Assembly (NCBI GenBank): GCA_010093685.1
Contig: MU006217.1
Coordinates: forward strand, 1,244,067-1,308,066
Length of the DNA: 64,000 nucleotides
Source of the DNA: Ophiobolus disseminans
Taxonomy: Eukaryota > Ascomycota > Dothideomycetes > Pleosporales > Phaeosphaeriaceae
Reading direction: 5' to 3'
Shown here: one piece after another, positions 1 through 10,288 of the stretch
Layout: every line of letters starts with the position of its first letter
Numbering within the stretch: the stretch's first letter is position 1
The notes under the pieces: model-generated
What the model saw: only the letters and a program-made list of their open reading frames with translations
What the model was told of the DNA's origin: nothing
The model's database searches: none
Program-made: the position numbers and the translations under genes

Positions 1-2649
1 GCTGTCTGCCATGATGACTTGATTTGCTGCGACGAGGTTGAGACCAACACTGCAGACAGCGAGGGAGGCGAGCATGATTGTGGTCTCGACGTCACTGTCG
101 AGAGCTTCAAGGGCAGCGTCACGCTGAGTTGCGCTCATAGAGCCATCGATACGAGTGAACTTCAGGCCATGAACGGCGAGCTGCGGTTGCAGGAGGTCGA
201 GGAACGAGGTCCACTGGCTGAAGACAATGGTTTTGTTGGTTGGGTCTTGCGCCGATGCCTGAAGGATACTCAGAAGTGTCTCAACCTTGCTGGACGCGTT
301 CTTTTCCAAGGATGCCTTGTCCCCGAGTTCATCTTGAGTGAGCATTTGTTCGGAAGTCTCCTGTGCGGGCTTGACGGTTGTAGTGTCCAGCGATTCAAGT
401 TCTGCACGACACATGGGGCACTTTTTCTGCCCCTCAATGACACGCCCGATACATTCCGTGCAGAACGCATGGGCACATTTGGTGATGACAGGTGACTTGA
501 GCGTGTCCAAGCAGATCGGACACTCCTCCTGTGATTCAATCAAAAGCTGTAGCATCTTCTGGAGAGCCTCCTTGTTCTCCTCGGTAAGGTCGACCACGCC
601 CTCTGCCTCGAGCTGTTTCATAATGGAGTCGAGACGCTCCTCGCCGACAAGCTTCCAGTGATTGCACAGCTGGCGCATCCTCAAGAGCACTTCTAGTAGA
701 TGTCGGTACGTATCCGCACTCTTCTGTCCGCCAATGTTCTTGCGGTATATGTCGAGCGTACCCTTAGCCTGAGCCTCAAGCGCATCGTACTTCTCCTGCT
801 CATGAGGATGTAGCTTGATCTTGTGAATATATTCCGATAAGTCAGGCAGTCGCAGGTCGATGAAGGACATCTCCTTCTTTCGTCTTAAGCAGATATCAGA
901 CATCAGCATCTGGAGTGCTCGCTTGCCTGCCCTCTCACCCTGCAATACAGGTCGCATGATCGCACCGTGGAAGATCTCGAAACTATCAAGACCGCCAGAC
1001 AGGCGAAGGAAGCGAATCAGGCTGTATAGATCCTTGAGGTTGTTGATGATGGGTGTGCCGGTAAGTGCCCATCGTGACTGGGCCAAGAGATTCGAGACTG
1101 CAATAGTTCTCTTTGCCTTGGGGTTTCGGATGGAATGTCCTTCATCTAGAATAATACGGCGCCACTTGATGGAATATACGCCTGACTTTCTCGGCAGATT
1201 GGTCGATTTCTGCGAATACCATTCCGAAGAGACGGAGTCATATGTGCTGATGACAACGTCATAGTTCTCAATCTGCTTAGGCGTAATGGGCTGCTTGCGA
1301 GTACCGTGCCAGAACATTACGCGCAAAGCATGCTCGGGCTTGATATGCTTCTTCATCTGTGTGCTCCAATTGCTCATGACAGATACCGGGGCAAGAATAA
1401 GGGTAGCGTTGCAGGCATCGGGGGCCTGTCGACCGAGCCCGCGGTCCGCCATGACAAGGGATATCGTCTGTATAGTCTTGCCCAGGCCCATATCGTCCGC
1501 GAGGATACCCCCAGAGGCAAGTGCAGGGTTGGTGACCGAGAAGCTTGTCGCAAGGTTGGTGAAGGCGTTTGGAATCCGCGGATGTCGCTGCCATAACTGC
1601 GCGATATCTTTCGTACCCGGAGCTGGGAGCTGAGGAGACTCTTTATCAAGCATCCACTGCAGGCCTTGCAGCTGGAAGTCATGCATGTCGGTAAGCATCG
1701 CGTCCGGTTGTTTGGCTTTGGGCATCGCAGCCAGATCCTTCTCCTTGACGCCAAACTCTTCTGTGACTTGCTCGGCGTTCCTTGGGTTGTACCTCTGACT
1801 TGTACCGACGATGTCTTCAAGACTGGGCCCAGGCCCGAAGCCTCCTGAGGAGCCAGCCATGAATTCGGCCATGCCATTTTCGCGGCTCTGACCGGCAACG
1901 GCAACCACGGCACCACCCTTCTTCTTCGCATCTTTGGCAGCTTGTTTGGCGAGCCGCTCCCTCTCCTTCACGGCTGCGACCTCCTTGCGCTCGCGATCTG
2001 CGGCGTGTCCGACGGGAAGCCTGTCGGCTCGCATCTTGCTGACAAGGTTCTGGCGCTCGACTGGTTCGTTGGTGCCGTAGAATTTGAGCTCAAGGGGGCA
2101 CTCGAACTCGCCCTTTGGCCCAGTGATGTGTGCCTCGATGAGAAGGCTGCGATTGTCCATGTATTTCGCAAGTTTCGCCGCGACCACCCTTGGAAGGTGT
2201 CCAATCTGGGCGCCCTGGACGTTGAGGACTCGAATAGCGTTTCTGTCATACGCATTGCTTGGCTCTCTCCTCACAACCACCATCTCACCGACCGTCGCGT
2301 ACCCATTGTAGTGACGAACACCGACAATCTTGCCATGCATCGCACCATACATAGTCCATGTATACTGCTGGTCGGTGAAGCCCTGAGTGGCCGACACGTC
2401 CTCCTCCTCATCGTCATCGATGTGTACCGGGTCCTGCTGCGACGCGCCGGAAGCGGTGCGCGTGTAGTCAGTGCGCGCTTGCTTAGGCGCAGGACCATAT
2501 GGTGAGCTCTGCGACGACTGCGCGTAGCCTTGCGACGATGAAGGGTGTGCATACGCTTGCGAACTAGAGCCATTCGCGTAAGGTTGCGACGAATAGAAGG
2601 GCGTGTCGTCAGTGAGGTCAATCAATTCCGCGGGGCGTTTTGGAGGCAT
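1..2649 (-). CDS. HIRAN-SNF2-RING DNA-dependent ATPase, RAD5/HLTF-like, 3' end cut by window edge
   Basis: One open frame of 883 codons runs from the ATG at 2649 off the left edge with no intron. In order: a Ser/Gln-rich N-terminus, a HIRAN-type domain at about residues 95-195 (the module that binds 3' DNA ends in HLTF and Rad5), the SNF2 ATPase with Walker A DDMGLGKT (Lys 391) and Walker B DEGH (Asp 502), a C3HC4 RING finger starting at Cys 710 (CPICLDTL, CPMCRAEL), and the start of the helicase C domain. The RING sits between the two ATPase lobes, as in Rad5, Rad16 and HLTF. Family members are nuclear ubiquitin ligases and translocases for post-replication repair. Together HIRAN and RING argue for RAD5/HLTF over Rad16 or Ris1. 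The last helicase motifs lie outside the window. Confidence 0.9.
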   Translation of the reverse strand, partial: MPPKRPAELIDLTDDTPFYSSQPYANGSSSQAYAHPSSSQGYAQSSQSSPYGPAPKQARTDYTRTASGASQQDPVHIDDDEEEDVSATQGFTDQQYTWTMYGAMHGKIVGVRHYNGYATVGEMVVVRREPSNAYDRNAIRVLNVQGAQIGHLPRVVAAKLAKYMDNRSLLIEAHITGPKGEFECPLELKFYGTNEPVERQNLVSKMRADRLPVGHAADRERKEVAAVKERERLAKQAAKDAKKKGGAVVAVAGQSRENGMAEFMAGSSGGFGPGPSLEDIVGTSQRYNPRNAEQVTEEFGVKEKDLAAMPKAKQPDAMLTDMHDFQLQGLQWMLDKESPQLPAPGTKDIAQLWQRHPRIPNAFTNLATSFSVTNPALASGGILADDMGLGKTIQTISLVMADRGLGRQAPDACNATLILAPVSVMSNWSTQMKKHIKPEHALRVMFWHGTRKQPITPKQIENYDVVISTYDSVSSEWYSQKSTNLPRKSGVYSIKWRRIILDEGHSIRNPKAKRTIAVSNLLAQSRWALTGTPIINNLKDLYSLIRFLRLSGGLDSFEIFHGAIMRPVLQGERAGKRALQMLMSDICLRRKKEMSFIDLRLPDLSEYIHKIKLHPHEQEKYDALEAQAKGTLDIYRKNIGGQKSADTYRHLLEVLLRMRQLCNHWKLVGEERLDSIMKQLEAEGVVDLTEENKEALQKMLQLLIESQEECPICLDTLKSPVITKCAHAFCTECIGRVIEGQKKCPMCRAELESLDTTTVKPAQETSEQMLTQDELGDKASLEKNASSKVETLLSILQASAQDPTNKTIVFSQWTSFLDLLQPQLAVHGLKFTRIDGSMSATQRDAALEALDSDVETTIMLASLAVCSVGLNLVAANQVIMADS

Positions 2650-3167
2650 TGCGGGAGATCGAGACGTGAACGATGTGCCGTGTCCGGCAGTGACGGGCTC
2701 TTCTTATGTGCGAACTGGTGGGTTGCCAGACGGATGCACTACTTTGGGCTGAAATGCGACCCAAGAGGCAGTGCGGAGGAGTGCAGAGTCGATAAACGAT
2801 AAAGTTCCCGCTAGTGAAACACGCTAGAACGCGAAGTCACGGCTGTGATGTCACACAAGCAAGGGAATGAGAGATGAAGACACTCGACCGAAAATGCAGC
2901 GACAGAACACCTCATATAGGCGCTTGGTTTAAGCAATCCAGGGGTGGACAACGAGCTAATGGTGTTTGGGGTGAGACGACAAGTCGACTTCTCGACGAAC
3001 CCCGCTCTGCAGTAGACGACGACTTGTCGTTGTGCAGCCTTTCCGACAGATAGACAGTGCAATCATCACATTAACATTAGTCACCGAGAAAGGTAAAGAA
3101 GTAGCAGCATGTCCTTTAAGCCACTCTTGATTCATCTGCCGAGTACGCTTGAACGCAGGCTAGCAAT
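2650..3167. other. Gene-free spacer
   Basis: 518 bp between the start of the SNF2 gene and the stop of the oxidoreductase gene. It should hold the SNF2 promoter and the 3' UTR of its neighbour. I see no conserved reading frame or repeat. Confidence 0.6.
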
Positions 3168-4422
3168 CTACAACTGCGTAGGATACTTGGTAGTCTCAAT
3201 CTTCTCAGGGTACACGAGTCCACCCTGCTTCCTAACCTCGTCCATGACCTCCATAATCACGATGCTCTCTTCCAGACCCAGGAACTTGCCCTCCTTCCTG
3301 CCGTTCAAGATGGCGTCTGCAGCCTCGTCCGCCTCCCAAAACATACCCTGGCCCTCACCTTCCGCCTGCATGGAGGAACCAAAGCCGTTGTACCAGCCGC
3401 TACCTTTTCCAGGCCCCGGGACGGGCCAGTGCTTTTCCTCGACGTTGCCGTCCGAGTCGATGATCTTGGTCCTGGTGGGGCGGAAGGAATGAGGGAACAC
3501 TTGGATCTCGCCCTTGGGGCCTTGGATGCGGCAGCACGGTGTGTCCATGTTGTTTCCTGGCGAGGTTGCGACGCGGAGGGAGGTCGTGGCCACAGCATGC
3601 GCATCGCCGCCGGCTTCCTTCGAGCGTGGGAAATTCAAGATGATGGTGCTGTGCTCATCGGCATTCTGCGTGGGTTCGTAGTTCTTGATGAAAGCGAGAA
3701 CCTTGGGCGGCTTTCGGTCCTTCTGCGGCTGAGTGTGATAGAGGGTTTGGAATACCCAGGTCAAGGCGTACATACCAAGATCGAGAAGGGCTCCACCAGC
3801 AAGATCTGGGTTGACCATGCGGTTTTTGCCATCTGCCATGTTTACCTCTGGGTCGAGCGCCATGCTGTTGTCGGAGATGACACGTGCAACTGGGCCAATA
3901 CGACCTGAGGTGATCTGCTCGCGGACATAGATAGATATGGGGAAGTAACGCGTCCACACAGCCTCCATCAGGAAAAGGTTCTTCTCCCTTGCCTTTTCGG
4001 CCAGTTTGCGTGCCTGCTCCGCGTTCACGGTGAATGCCTTCTCGCAGAGTACATTCTTGCCTGCTTCCAAGCACAGCATAGCATTTTGGTAGTGGTGAGA
4101 GTGTGGTGTTGCAATGTAGACGACATCAATGTTGGGATCCTTGACAAACTCCTCGTAGGAGCCATAGGCCTTCGCGTCAGACGGACTTCCGGTTTCTTTC
4201 AGAAAATCTTCGGCGCGGGATTTTGACGACGACGACGCTGCGGCAACGACAGTGTGTTTGAGGTGCTTCACATCGCGTGTGGTCGGATCGACGAGCAAGT
4301 CTTTCGTACTACGGATTATCAGTTCCTGAGCTCTCGCGGGGTATTGCGGGGTATTGTTACAATGTGAGAGCAATTCCTCCTGTTGCGAGGATACCCCAGC
4401 GAACTGTTTTGGGAGCTGACAT
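3168..4422 (-). CDS. Gfo/Idh/MocA NAD(P)-dependent oxidoreductase (dihydrodiol / D-xylose dehydrogenase type)
   Basis: Two exons: 4361-4422 and 3168-4308, joined over a 52-bp intron (GTAACA...CCGTAG), giving 400 residues. The short first exon supplies MSAPKTVRWGILATGGIA, the Rossmann nucleotide-binding loop that the long exon lacks, and this fixes the start. Further marks are CEKAFT (Glu-Lys at about 110-111, the place of the family EKP motif, with Pro replaced by Ala) and MEAVWTRYFP, typical of dimeric dihydrodiol and NADP-linked D-xylose dehydrogenases. Known members oxidise aldoses or trans-dihydrodiols with NADP in the cytosol. The true substrate cannot be told. No signal peptide is seen. 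The TauD gene upstream lies on the same strand, but 599 bp separate them. Confidence 0.88.
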
Positions 4423-5021
4423 GATGTGTATAGGATTCAGTCGATATGCCTGACAAGCTGAAAAGTGTGGTGTTGTAGCTCAGGTCAAGGTAAAATGGTG
4501 GCGTATGCCGTCCACTTTGATGAACGCTAACGTCATGGTACAGCACCCGACGTCGGGTTACCAACCCCACTCTAGTCGGATGGGATGTTGGCCCTAATAG
4601 GCTAAATGGGCCGTATGGAGCGCCGTCGTGGAGACATAGTGGGATCGCGTGTGTGATGATCAAGCTGGAGGGGCGAAAATAGGAACTATGCGGAAGAACC
4701 TTGGAACACGACATCATCGTCATACCCTTTCTTCAAAAGAAAACTTGTGTTATTTGATGACCACAAGACAGGTACATGTAAAAGTAGTCGCAGTGAAAGA
4801 TAGGCGAAGCCCAAGAGGCTTCTACATCAGACAATCGTTGGTGCTTCCATGCACGAGTTCATATTTATGTTGTCATCAACCGACCGATCAAAAATAAAAA
4901 ACATTAGAACATTGTATACACTGAACTGAAAATCGTGTGTCTCATCAATAGGTACCATTGTATCACCAACTAGTCATTGCCAACCGCCTCGCAACAACGC
5001 TCCGAATCGAACAGGACAACT
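4423..5021. other. Gene-free spacer
   Basis: 599 bp holding the promoter of the oxidoreductase gene and the 3' flank of the TauD gene. The stretch 4850-4970 is AT-rich. Short frames here do not look like protein. Confidence 0.6.
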
Positions 5022-6285
5022 TTACTTCCCCATCCCCAAACTTGCGCTCCTAATATACGGCTCCAGGGGCCAAACCTGCCTCTCCTCCTTCACATCCTTG
5101 AAAACTTTATCCCACCTGCCCTCCAAGCTCTCCGGAATCTCCCACGCATTCTCCGGATCCCTCAGCCACAGCCTCACAAGGTGCCTCTGTTTCTCCGCAC
5201 TATTCCTAAACCCATCTCTCGCGTGGAAAATACTCAAATTATTGACAAACTGCACTTCGCCTTTCTTGAAATCTAAACCCAGCGCGTGCTTTTCGGCTAA
5301 GAAATGAAGGGTGTCGAGGGCTTCGGCTTGTGCTTCGGAGATGGGTGGGATGTCGCGCGAGCGAGGGAGGCCGAGGAAGCCGGTGAAGGTGCGACGAGCG
5401 TATTGTATGATCATGCGTTCTGGGGTGGAGGAGTTGGAGGGAGTGTAGTGTAGCAGGGAACGGTTGACGTATTTCTTGGTTGGGTCACCAAAACTATTGA
5501 GGTCAACTCAGCTCATTGTTAATGGTTTGTGTGGATATGTACACCTCGGTCGGCCACTCTTCAGCCAGCGTGCGGATAAGGTCCGGTCTCGTGGCGGCAA
5601 GTTCGTTGTACACGCGCCAACTACTGCTTACTCTGCTTTGGCCGCCTTCTGCTGCTTCCTCGAGACATAACAGAGCAATTATGTCGCCGGAGTCCGTGTG
5701 GAAGACCTGTTTGTCTGAAGTGTATGCCGGAGCACCGATTTTGCTTGCATCGTGCGTGCTTGACAAGTCTTTAATATGGTTTAGAACTACATCTGCGGCT
5801 TTTCCCTGGTACTGCGAGTCCTGGCGGCCGCGTATGGGCGCAATGTGCGATGCAAGACCGGCGTATATTATCAGGATGTCCTCGCGCGTGTGCTTGTCGA
5901 CTGGCAGACCTCGCACGACCTTGAAGCCAAATCCATTGTGGATCTCGCGAGAGATGTCGCGCAACTTGTCATGGAGAGTCGGAAGCGGGAATGTGCCCTG
6001 ATTGATGTAGCCGAGCGGCTTCTGTAGGCTCTTGAAATGTTGAAGGGCTGTCTCGAGTTCTTCCAGATTCGATGCGCTCAGTTTGTACGTCCAATTGTAT
6101 CGAGCAGCAACGTCAGTATTATCCCAAACGAGATCTGATTCAAGGGCTTTTGGAAAATTGGGCGGCAGTGTAGTCGCGAGGTTCTCCGTGGCTAGGCGTC
6201 TCTTGACGCGGGCTTGATACTTGTTTAGATCTGGGGTGTAGCCAATGTCCGGTTGATGTGGCTCTGTGAGCTCTGAGATGGCCAT
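5022..6285 (-). CDS. TauD/TfdA-family Fe(II)/2-oxoglutarate dioxygenase
   Basis: Exons 5543-6285 and 5022-5493 with a 49-bp intron (GTACAT...AATAG) give 404 residues. The join restores EVFGDPTKKYVNR, a conserved stretch of fungal family members. The iron ligands are visible as HTDSGD (His 196, Asp 198) and a distal His in IFHARDGF (His 338); Arg 355 in LVRLW is placed to bind 2-oxoglutarate. The family hydroxylates taurine, alpha-ketoglutarate-linked sulfonates, aryloxy acids and various metabolites. This protein resembles the broad fungal TauD-like group whose substrates are unknown. No signal peptide is seen, so it is probably cytosolic. The ATG is the first in frame. Confidence 0.88.
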
Positions 6286-6615
6286 GGTGGGGTGAATGGT
6301 GGGAGAAGAGGAAGATATGAACTTCCATCGGCAGCTTGCGCTTGTTAGCGACTAAGTGTTGGTTTCGTGGCATCAGACGTCAGTGGGGCAGCAGTTGACG
6401 CAAGTGTACAAGCTGAAGCTCATTGCCAGATTAGGAAGCTTGCGAAAGCTCGAGACTAGGATGCAATTGCGTGCTCGAATTGGTCATTCGTTCTCCACCT
6501 GAGAGGACAGAAAACTAAGGATGGGTATTGCTAGATGTTTCGTTGGCTGAGAGCACTGAAATGGTATGTCTAAGAGAGAAAGGCATCATAAGCATAAGAA
6601 ACCACTGAAGCAGAA
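6286..6615. other. Gene-free spacer
   Basis: 330 bp between the TauD start and the DGAT2 stop. It should hold the TauD promoter. Nothing else is visible. Confidence 0.6.
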
Positions 6616-8133
6616 CTACTCGACAATTTCCAGTTCACCCTGCCGGTGCTTTGCAAAAGTATCCTTGTGTTCGTCCCACAGCCTCAGTAGCTCATTTATA
6701 TACTTTTGGTGGAGGTCATCGAGAGTTTCATTGCTCGGGTGCTTATCTTGCACGACCCGTATAGGCCGTCCAACGACGATGTTTATGGGCCTGCGATAGG
6801 GCATCATGCCGACATCATAGTTAAAGATGCCTCTGGCGTGGAAGATGGGCACGGTGAAGCCCATGATCTTCTTGACTAGCATCTGGAACTTGTGTACATA
6901 TGGATGCGACTCGGTGTCGAGTTGGTCGTAGACGTCGTTTTCGCCAAAAGCCAGGACAGGGACGAGGTCGGCGCCTGTGCGGATGGCCATCTTGACGAAG
7001 CCTTTGCGCCGCCGCAAGACCAAGCGGATGGTTCCTGGTTGCGAGTCGAGCGACTCACGGGCGCCACCGACAACGATGGTAATGGCACGGCCCATGCCCT
7101 CGCCATTGGGCCCGCCCTTGGAGAGGATGTTCTCGCAGGACTCGCGCGACACCGAGGCCATGCCCAGGCGCAGGGCGTACTCGCGGTAGATGGGGTACTT
7201 GAAGTTGGAGTCGAGGGTCAGCAGCGCATTGGTGATGCCGGGGAACAGCTGGGAGAAGCCGAGGGCCTCGGTGGCAAAGGCGGCAAATGCGCCGTGGGAG
7301 ATGATGCCGTGCGGGTGGTAGCCGAAGATGTACTTGCGCGTGGGCTCGAGTTCCTGCGAGCGATGCAGGCGGGCGGGGAAGTACGAGGCGAAGAGCGACC
7401 ACACGGGCAGCCGTCGGATGCGGTCGCTGCGGAGGGAGAGCTCGCCGGACGTGCCGGCGTTGGAGAAGAGGACGTAGATGACGTAGGGGAGGAGGATGGG
7501 CCACAGGAGGGGGATCGCGCAGAGAAAGAAAAAGATGGCGATGCCGCCGGCGATGCTCAGCGTGTGCATGAGGACGGCGAGCGTCTGCAGGCGGCGTTGC
7601 AGCGGGACGTTCATGGGCGCCCACCGTATCTTGCTCCTCGCCCAGCCCGCGCCCGCCTGCCGCCCCGTGGTGAGCTCAGAGTTGCGGCGCTTCAGGTCTG
7701 TCCGGCGCTCCTTCTCGAGCTCCTGCGGCGGCTTCACGCTGATGAGCGCCTCGCCGTGGCCGTTGCCGTGCTTTTCGAACAGCTCCGTCCGCTCCGTCCG
7801 GAGCAGCTCGCCGTGCTTGCGCCCGATAGACCCTGGGGACCCGCGCGAGCCCTTGCGCCGGTGGCCCTTCACCGTCGGGCTCTTGGGCGAGGCATCCTGT
7901 CCGACGCCCTCGAGGCTCTGCGTGTCTTCCTGCGAGGGAATTGTGATGCCGTTGGCCTTGACGCTGTCCATCTTGGTCCTCGGACGCTGCCTCGTCTGCT
8001 CGAGAGCGCCATCGACGCCGTTCGCATGTGATTGCGGCTCGAGCGCTTCTTCGGCGGCGTCTGCGTACGACTTGGGCGGGAGGTCCAGCTCTGCGCGCTC
8101 GGCGGGAATCGCGGGCTCCGGGTTCAGCGACAT
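6616..8133 (-). CDS. dga1: Diacylglycerol O-acyltransferase, DGAT2 family
   Basis: A single 505-residue exon. The N-terminal 180 residues are polar and likely disordered. A long hydrophobic hairpin follows at about 185-225, and then the acyltransferase domain with the DGAT2 signature YHPHG (HPHG at 273-276), the PGG-like SKGGPNGEG region and VVGGARE. The family makes triacylglycerol from diacylglycerol and acyl-CoA in the ER and on lipid droplets. The length is greater than yeast Dga1 (418 residues) because of the N-terminal extension, which is common in filamentous fungi. The gene starts divergently from the STK19-like gene, over a 486-bp shared promoter. The GC-rich coding strand produces a 379-codon antisense frame that I regard as a shadow. 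Confidence 0.93.
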   Translation of the reverse strand: MSLNPEPAIPAERAELDLPPKSYADAAEEALEPQSHANGVDGALEQTRQRPRTKMDSVKANGITIPSQEDTQSLEGVGQDASPKSPTVKGHRRKGSRGSPGSIGRKHGELLRTERTELFEKHGNGHGEALISVKPPQELEKERRTDLKRRNSELTTGRQAGAGWARSKIRWAPMNVPLQRRLQTLAVLMHTLSIAGGIAIFFFLCAIPLLWPILLPYVIYVLFSNAGTSGELSLRSDRIRRLPVWSLFASYFPARLHRSQELEPTRKYIFGYHPHGIISHGAFAAFATEALGFSQLFPGITNALLTLDSNFKYPIYREYALRLGMASVSRESCENILSKGGPNGEGMGRAITIVVGGARESLDSQPGTIRLVLRRRKGFVKMAIRTGADLVPVLAFGENDVYDQLDTESHPYVHKFQMLVKKIMGFTVPIFHARGIFNYDVGMMPYRRPINIVVGRPIRVVQDKHPSNETLDDLHQKYINELLRLWDEHKDTFAKHRQGELEIVE

Positions 8134-8619
8134 GACGGGCGTGGCAATGGGCGGGAAAGATAGGATGAGGTGCAGAGACGGGCTATGTCATGGTCTGGGG
8201 AGTTTTGTTGGGTGAACAGCGCATGTTCGAGCTTTCTTAGTTGGACCCCCGAGGTGATGTCATCCGGGTGGCTCGGGTCGCAGCAAGCGCTATTGCGTGT
8301 CACCTCCTAGCATGCCAGTCGACTCAGTAAGTTTGTGTAGGAGACACAATGCAACACTAGAAAAATACTTGACGGCGGCATAGCACGTTGCATGCCACTC
8401 TAACATCAATTGATAGATCGGCCCATGGTTGCGCATGTACCTCGCTCGGTACAGCGTAGGCTAGTGCCTGTGGCGCATGAGACACCAAACTACAAACCTC
8501 ACCTTCGCCACTCGCTGATTCGTCACATCAAGAACATCGACATCTTACTACCATGAACTCACCTTTTCTTCTTGTCCCACAGATACTCAATCCACCTGAC
8601 TGATGTCCCTGCCGAGACC
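8134..8619. promoter_or_regulatory. Divergent promoter between DGAT2 and STK19-like genes
   Basis: 486 bp separate the two start codons, so both promoters must lie here. No TATA box or operator could be assigned with confidence. Confidence 0.5.
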
Positions 8620-9844
8620 ATGCAGACCACGCCAGCCCGCTCGTCGCGCATCACCAAGTCCCGGAGACCAAGTGCGGCAGTAGCGCTAGGGCTCAAGCGA
8701 TCGACATCCTCTCCGTCACAAGCCAGTCCACGAAAGAGATCGTTACCTTCGGAAAAGTCCATCCAGTATGACGACGAAGAACACCTTGATGATACTGGAG
8801 TCATCGCATCCCTTGCCGACGACCTCAATTTCCGTGATGTCCCCCAGTACATGGAGTACATCCGCAATAGCATGTTTACCGATATGCCAGAGAAGGCAGG
8901 CATGAACTCGACTCGAATAGCTGAGGTCCTGAACTTTCGTCGGAGATTACCACCTTTTGTGACCATTGCACACATCGATGCGCTGAGTACCTCGTCCACC
9001 AGGATCGAGCGCGAAATTGCCGAGCTCGCACAAGCAGGCATCCTGCGAAGGGTGATGATACCGCACCGTGGAGCCGGCGCTGCAGCGGTTGGAGACGGGC
9101 TCGCAAGCGTCAGAGAGTGGCAGACGCTGGTGCGGCAACACGAAGGCCTCGCAGAAGACCTTAAAGGTACGGGTTACACCATCATCCCTAAGCATTGCAA
9201 TTGCTGATGTTGAAATAGAAAAGTATGTGTCCATCATGAACGCAAACCCTGCGTCAGCTTCAATCAGTAGCACAGCATTCGCACCCTCCGAGATCTCGGC
9301 CCTGATAGCTATTGGTTTCTTAACTTCGACTTCCACGGCCTCCACAAACTCATACTTTGGCTCACCAGGTGCCAGCTCCCTTTTGTCAATCTCGACTTCT
9401 GGCTCTCGCCACGCGGCAGGCTCTCTTGAAGCTGTAGGTGGCGCCTCAGCTACGCAGCACATCCACGGCGGCACCTCGCTCAACTCCTCTCGCCTCTCCC
9501 TCTTATCGTACAACTTCTCCCTTCCCAACACTGGCATTCATATCAGGCTTTTGGTTGATGCAAGAAGTCACCTCGTCAGTACTCTGAAGAAGACCAAATA
9601 TAAAGAGATGCCCATTGATGTACTCAGAGAAAGGTGGGATGGCGGTGTCGTGGTGCATGGTGAGCGCGAAGAGAGGAAAAAAGCAAGAGGGGAATTCGCT
9701 GGCGTATTACCAGGCCGCACAAAGAAGTGGGGGCAATTCTACGGCATGCGCTTCGATTGGGTTTTGGAAGAGTGTTTGGGCGCCGGTCTGGTCGAGTTAT
9801 TCGAGACGGGGAGCGTCGGAAGAGCTGTGCGAGCTGCAAACTGA
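8620..9844 (+). CDS. STK19-family protein (winged-helix, 'serine-threonine kinase 19')
   Basis: Exons 8620-9166 and 9219-9844 with a 52-bp intron (GTACGG...AATAG) give 390 residues. The start is the first ATG in the conserved frame (MQTTPARSSRITKSR); the frame stays open 48 bp further upstream but offers only a TTG. Family marks are LNFRRRLPPFVTIAHIDAL, a Ser/Thr-rich middle with APSEISALIAIGFLTS, and the C-terminal PNTGIHIRLLVDAR and KKWGQFYGMRFDWVL. Human STK19 is now seen as a DNA-binding winged-helix protein of transcription-coupled repair rather than a kinase, and no kinase motif is visible here. The intron placement restores EDLKEKYVSIM. Confidence 0.82.
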
Positions 9845-10288
9845 ACTCGGTCGACTATGCACAGTAAAGCTCTTTAGGTAGTCGAATCACTAGCCCGAAG
9901 CCTGCAAACCTTATATACCACTGCGCTTTCACTTGACAATCTTGATTGTTCATTACCGACACGAAATCTCATGACGTAATACCCACTTTTCAACTTGCCC
10001 TACATTGAACCTAATAGCTATCGCTTAACCTCACCAACCTTTGCATTCCGTTTGAGCGCTGTTGGTTGTCGTTGAAGGTGGGCGCTTGGTACGCCCCGTT
10101 TACCGTGCGTAGCCACGTGCGGGTTCCATCACCTTCACTTCTACACCTCACACTGACCAAACGCCCCACGTCTACCTATCTATTGTCAAACAGCACAGGC
10201 CGCTGCCTAGTCCTTCCGTAAGTATCAAGCAGCAAGGCGCCAGCGACCTCTCATTACATAAAGCTTTCGCAGCGTTAGAGTGCTCGAC
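9845..10288. other. Gene-free spacer with promoter of the next gene
   Basis: 444 bp between STK19-like and the PD-(D/E)XK-like gene. Pyrimidine-rich stretches around 10130-10200 are typical of fungal core promoters. No frame of note. Confidence 0.5.

Noticed and set aside
6892..8031. 379-codon plus-strand frame opposite the DGAT2 gene
   Set aside because: It is a shadow caused by GC-rich third positions; DGAT2 motifs on the minus strand are unambiguous and the antisense text has no protein character.
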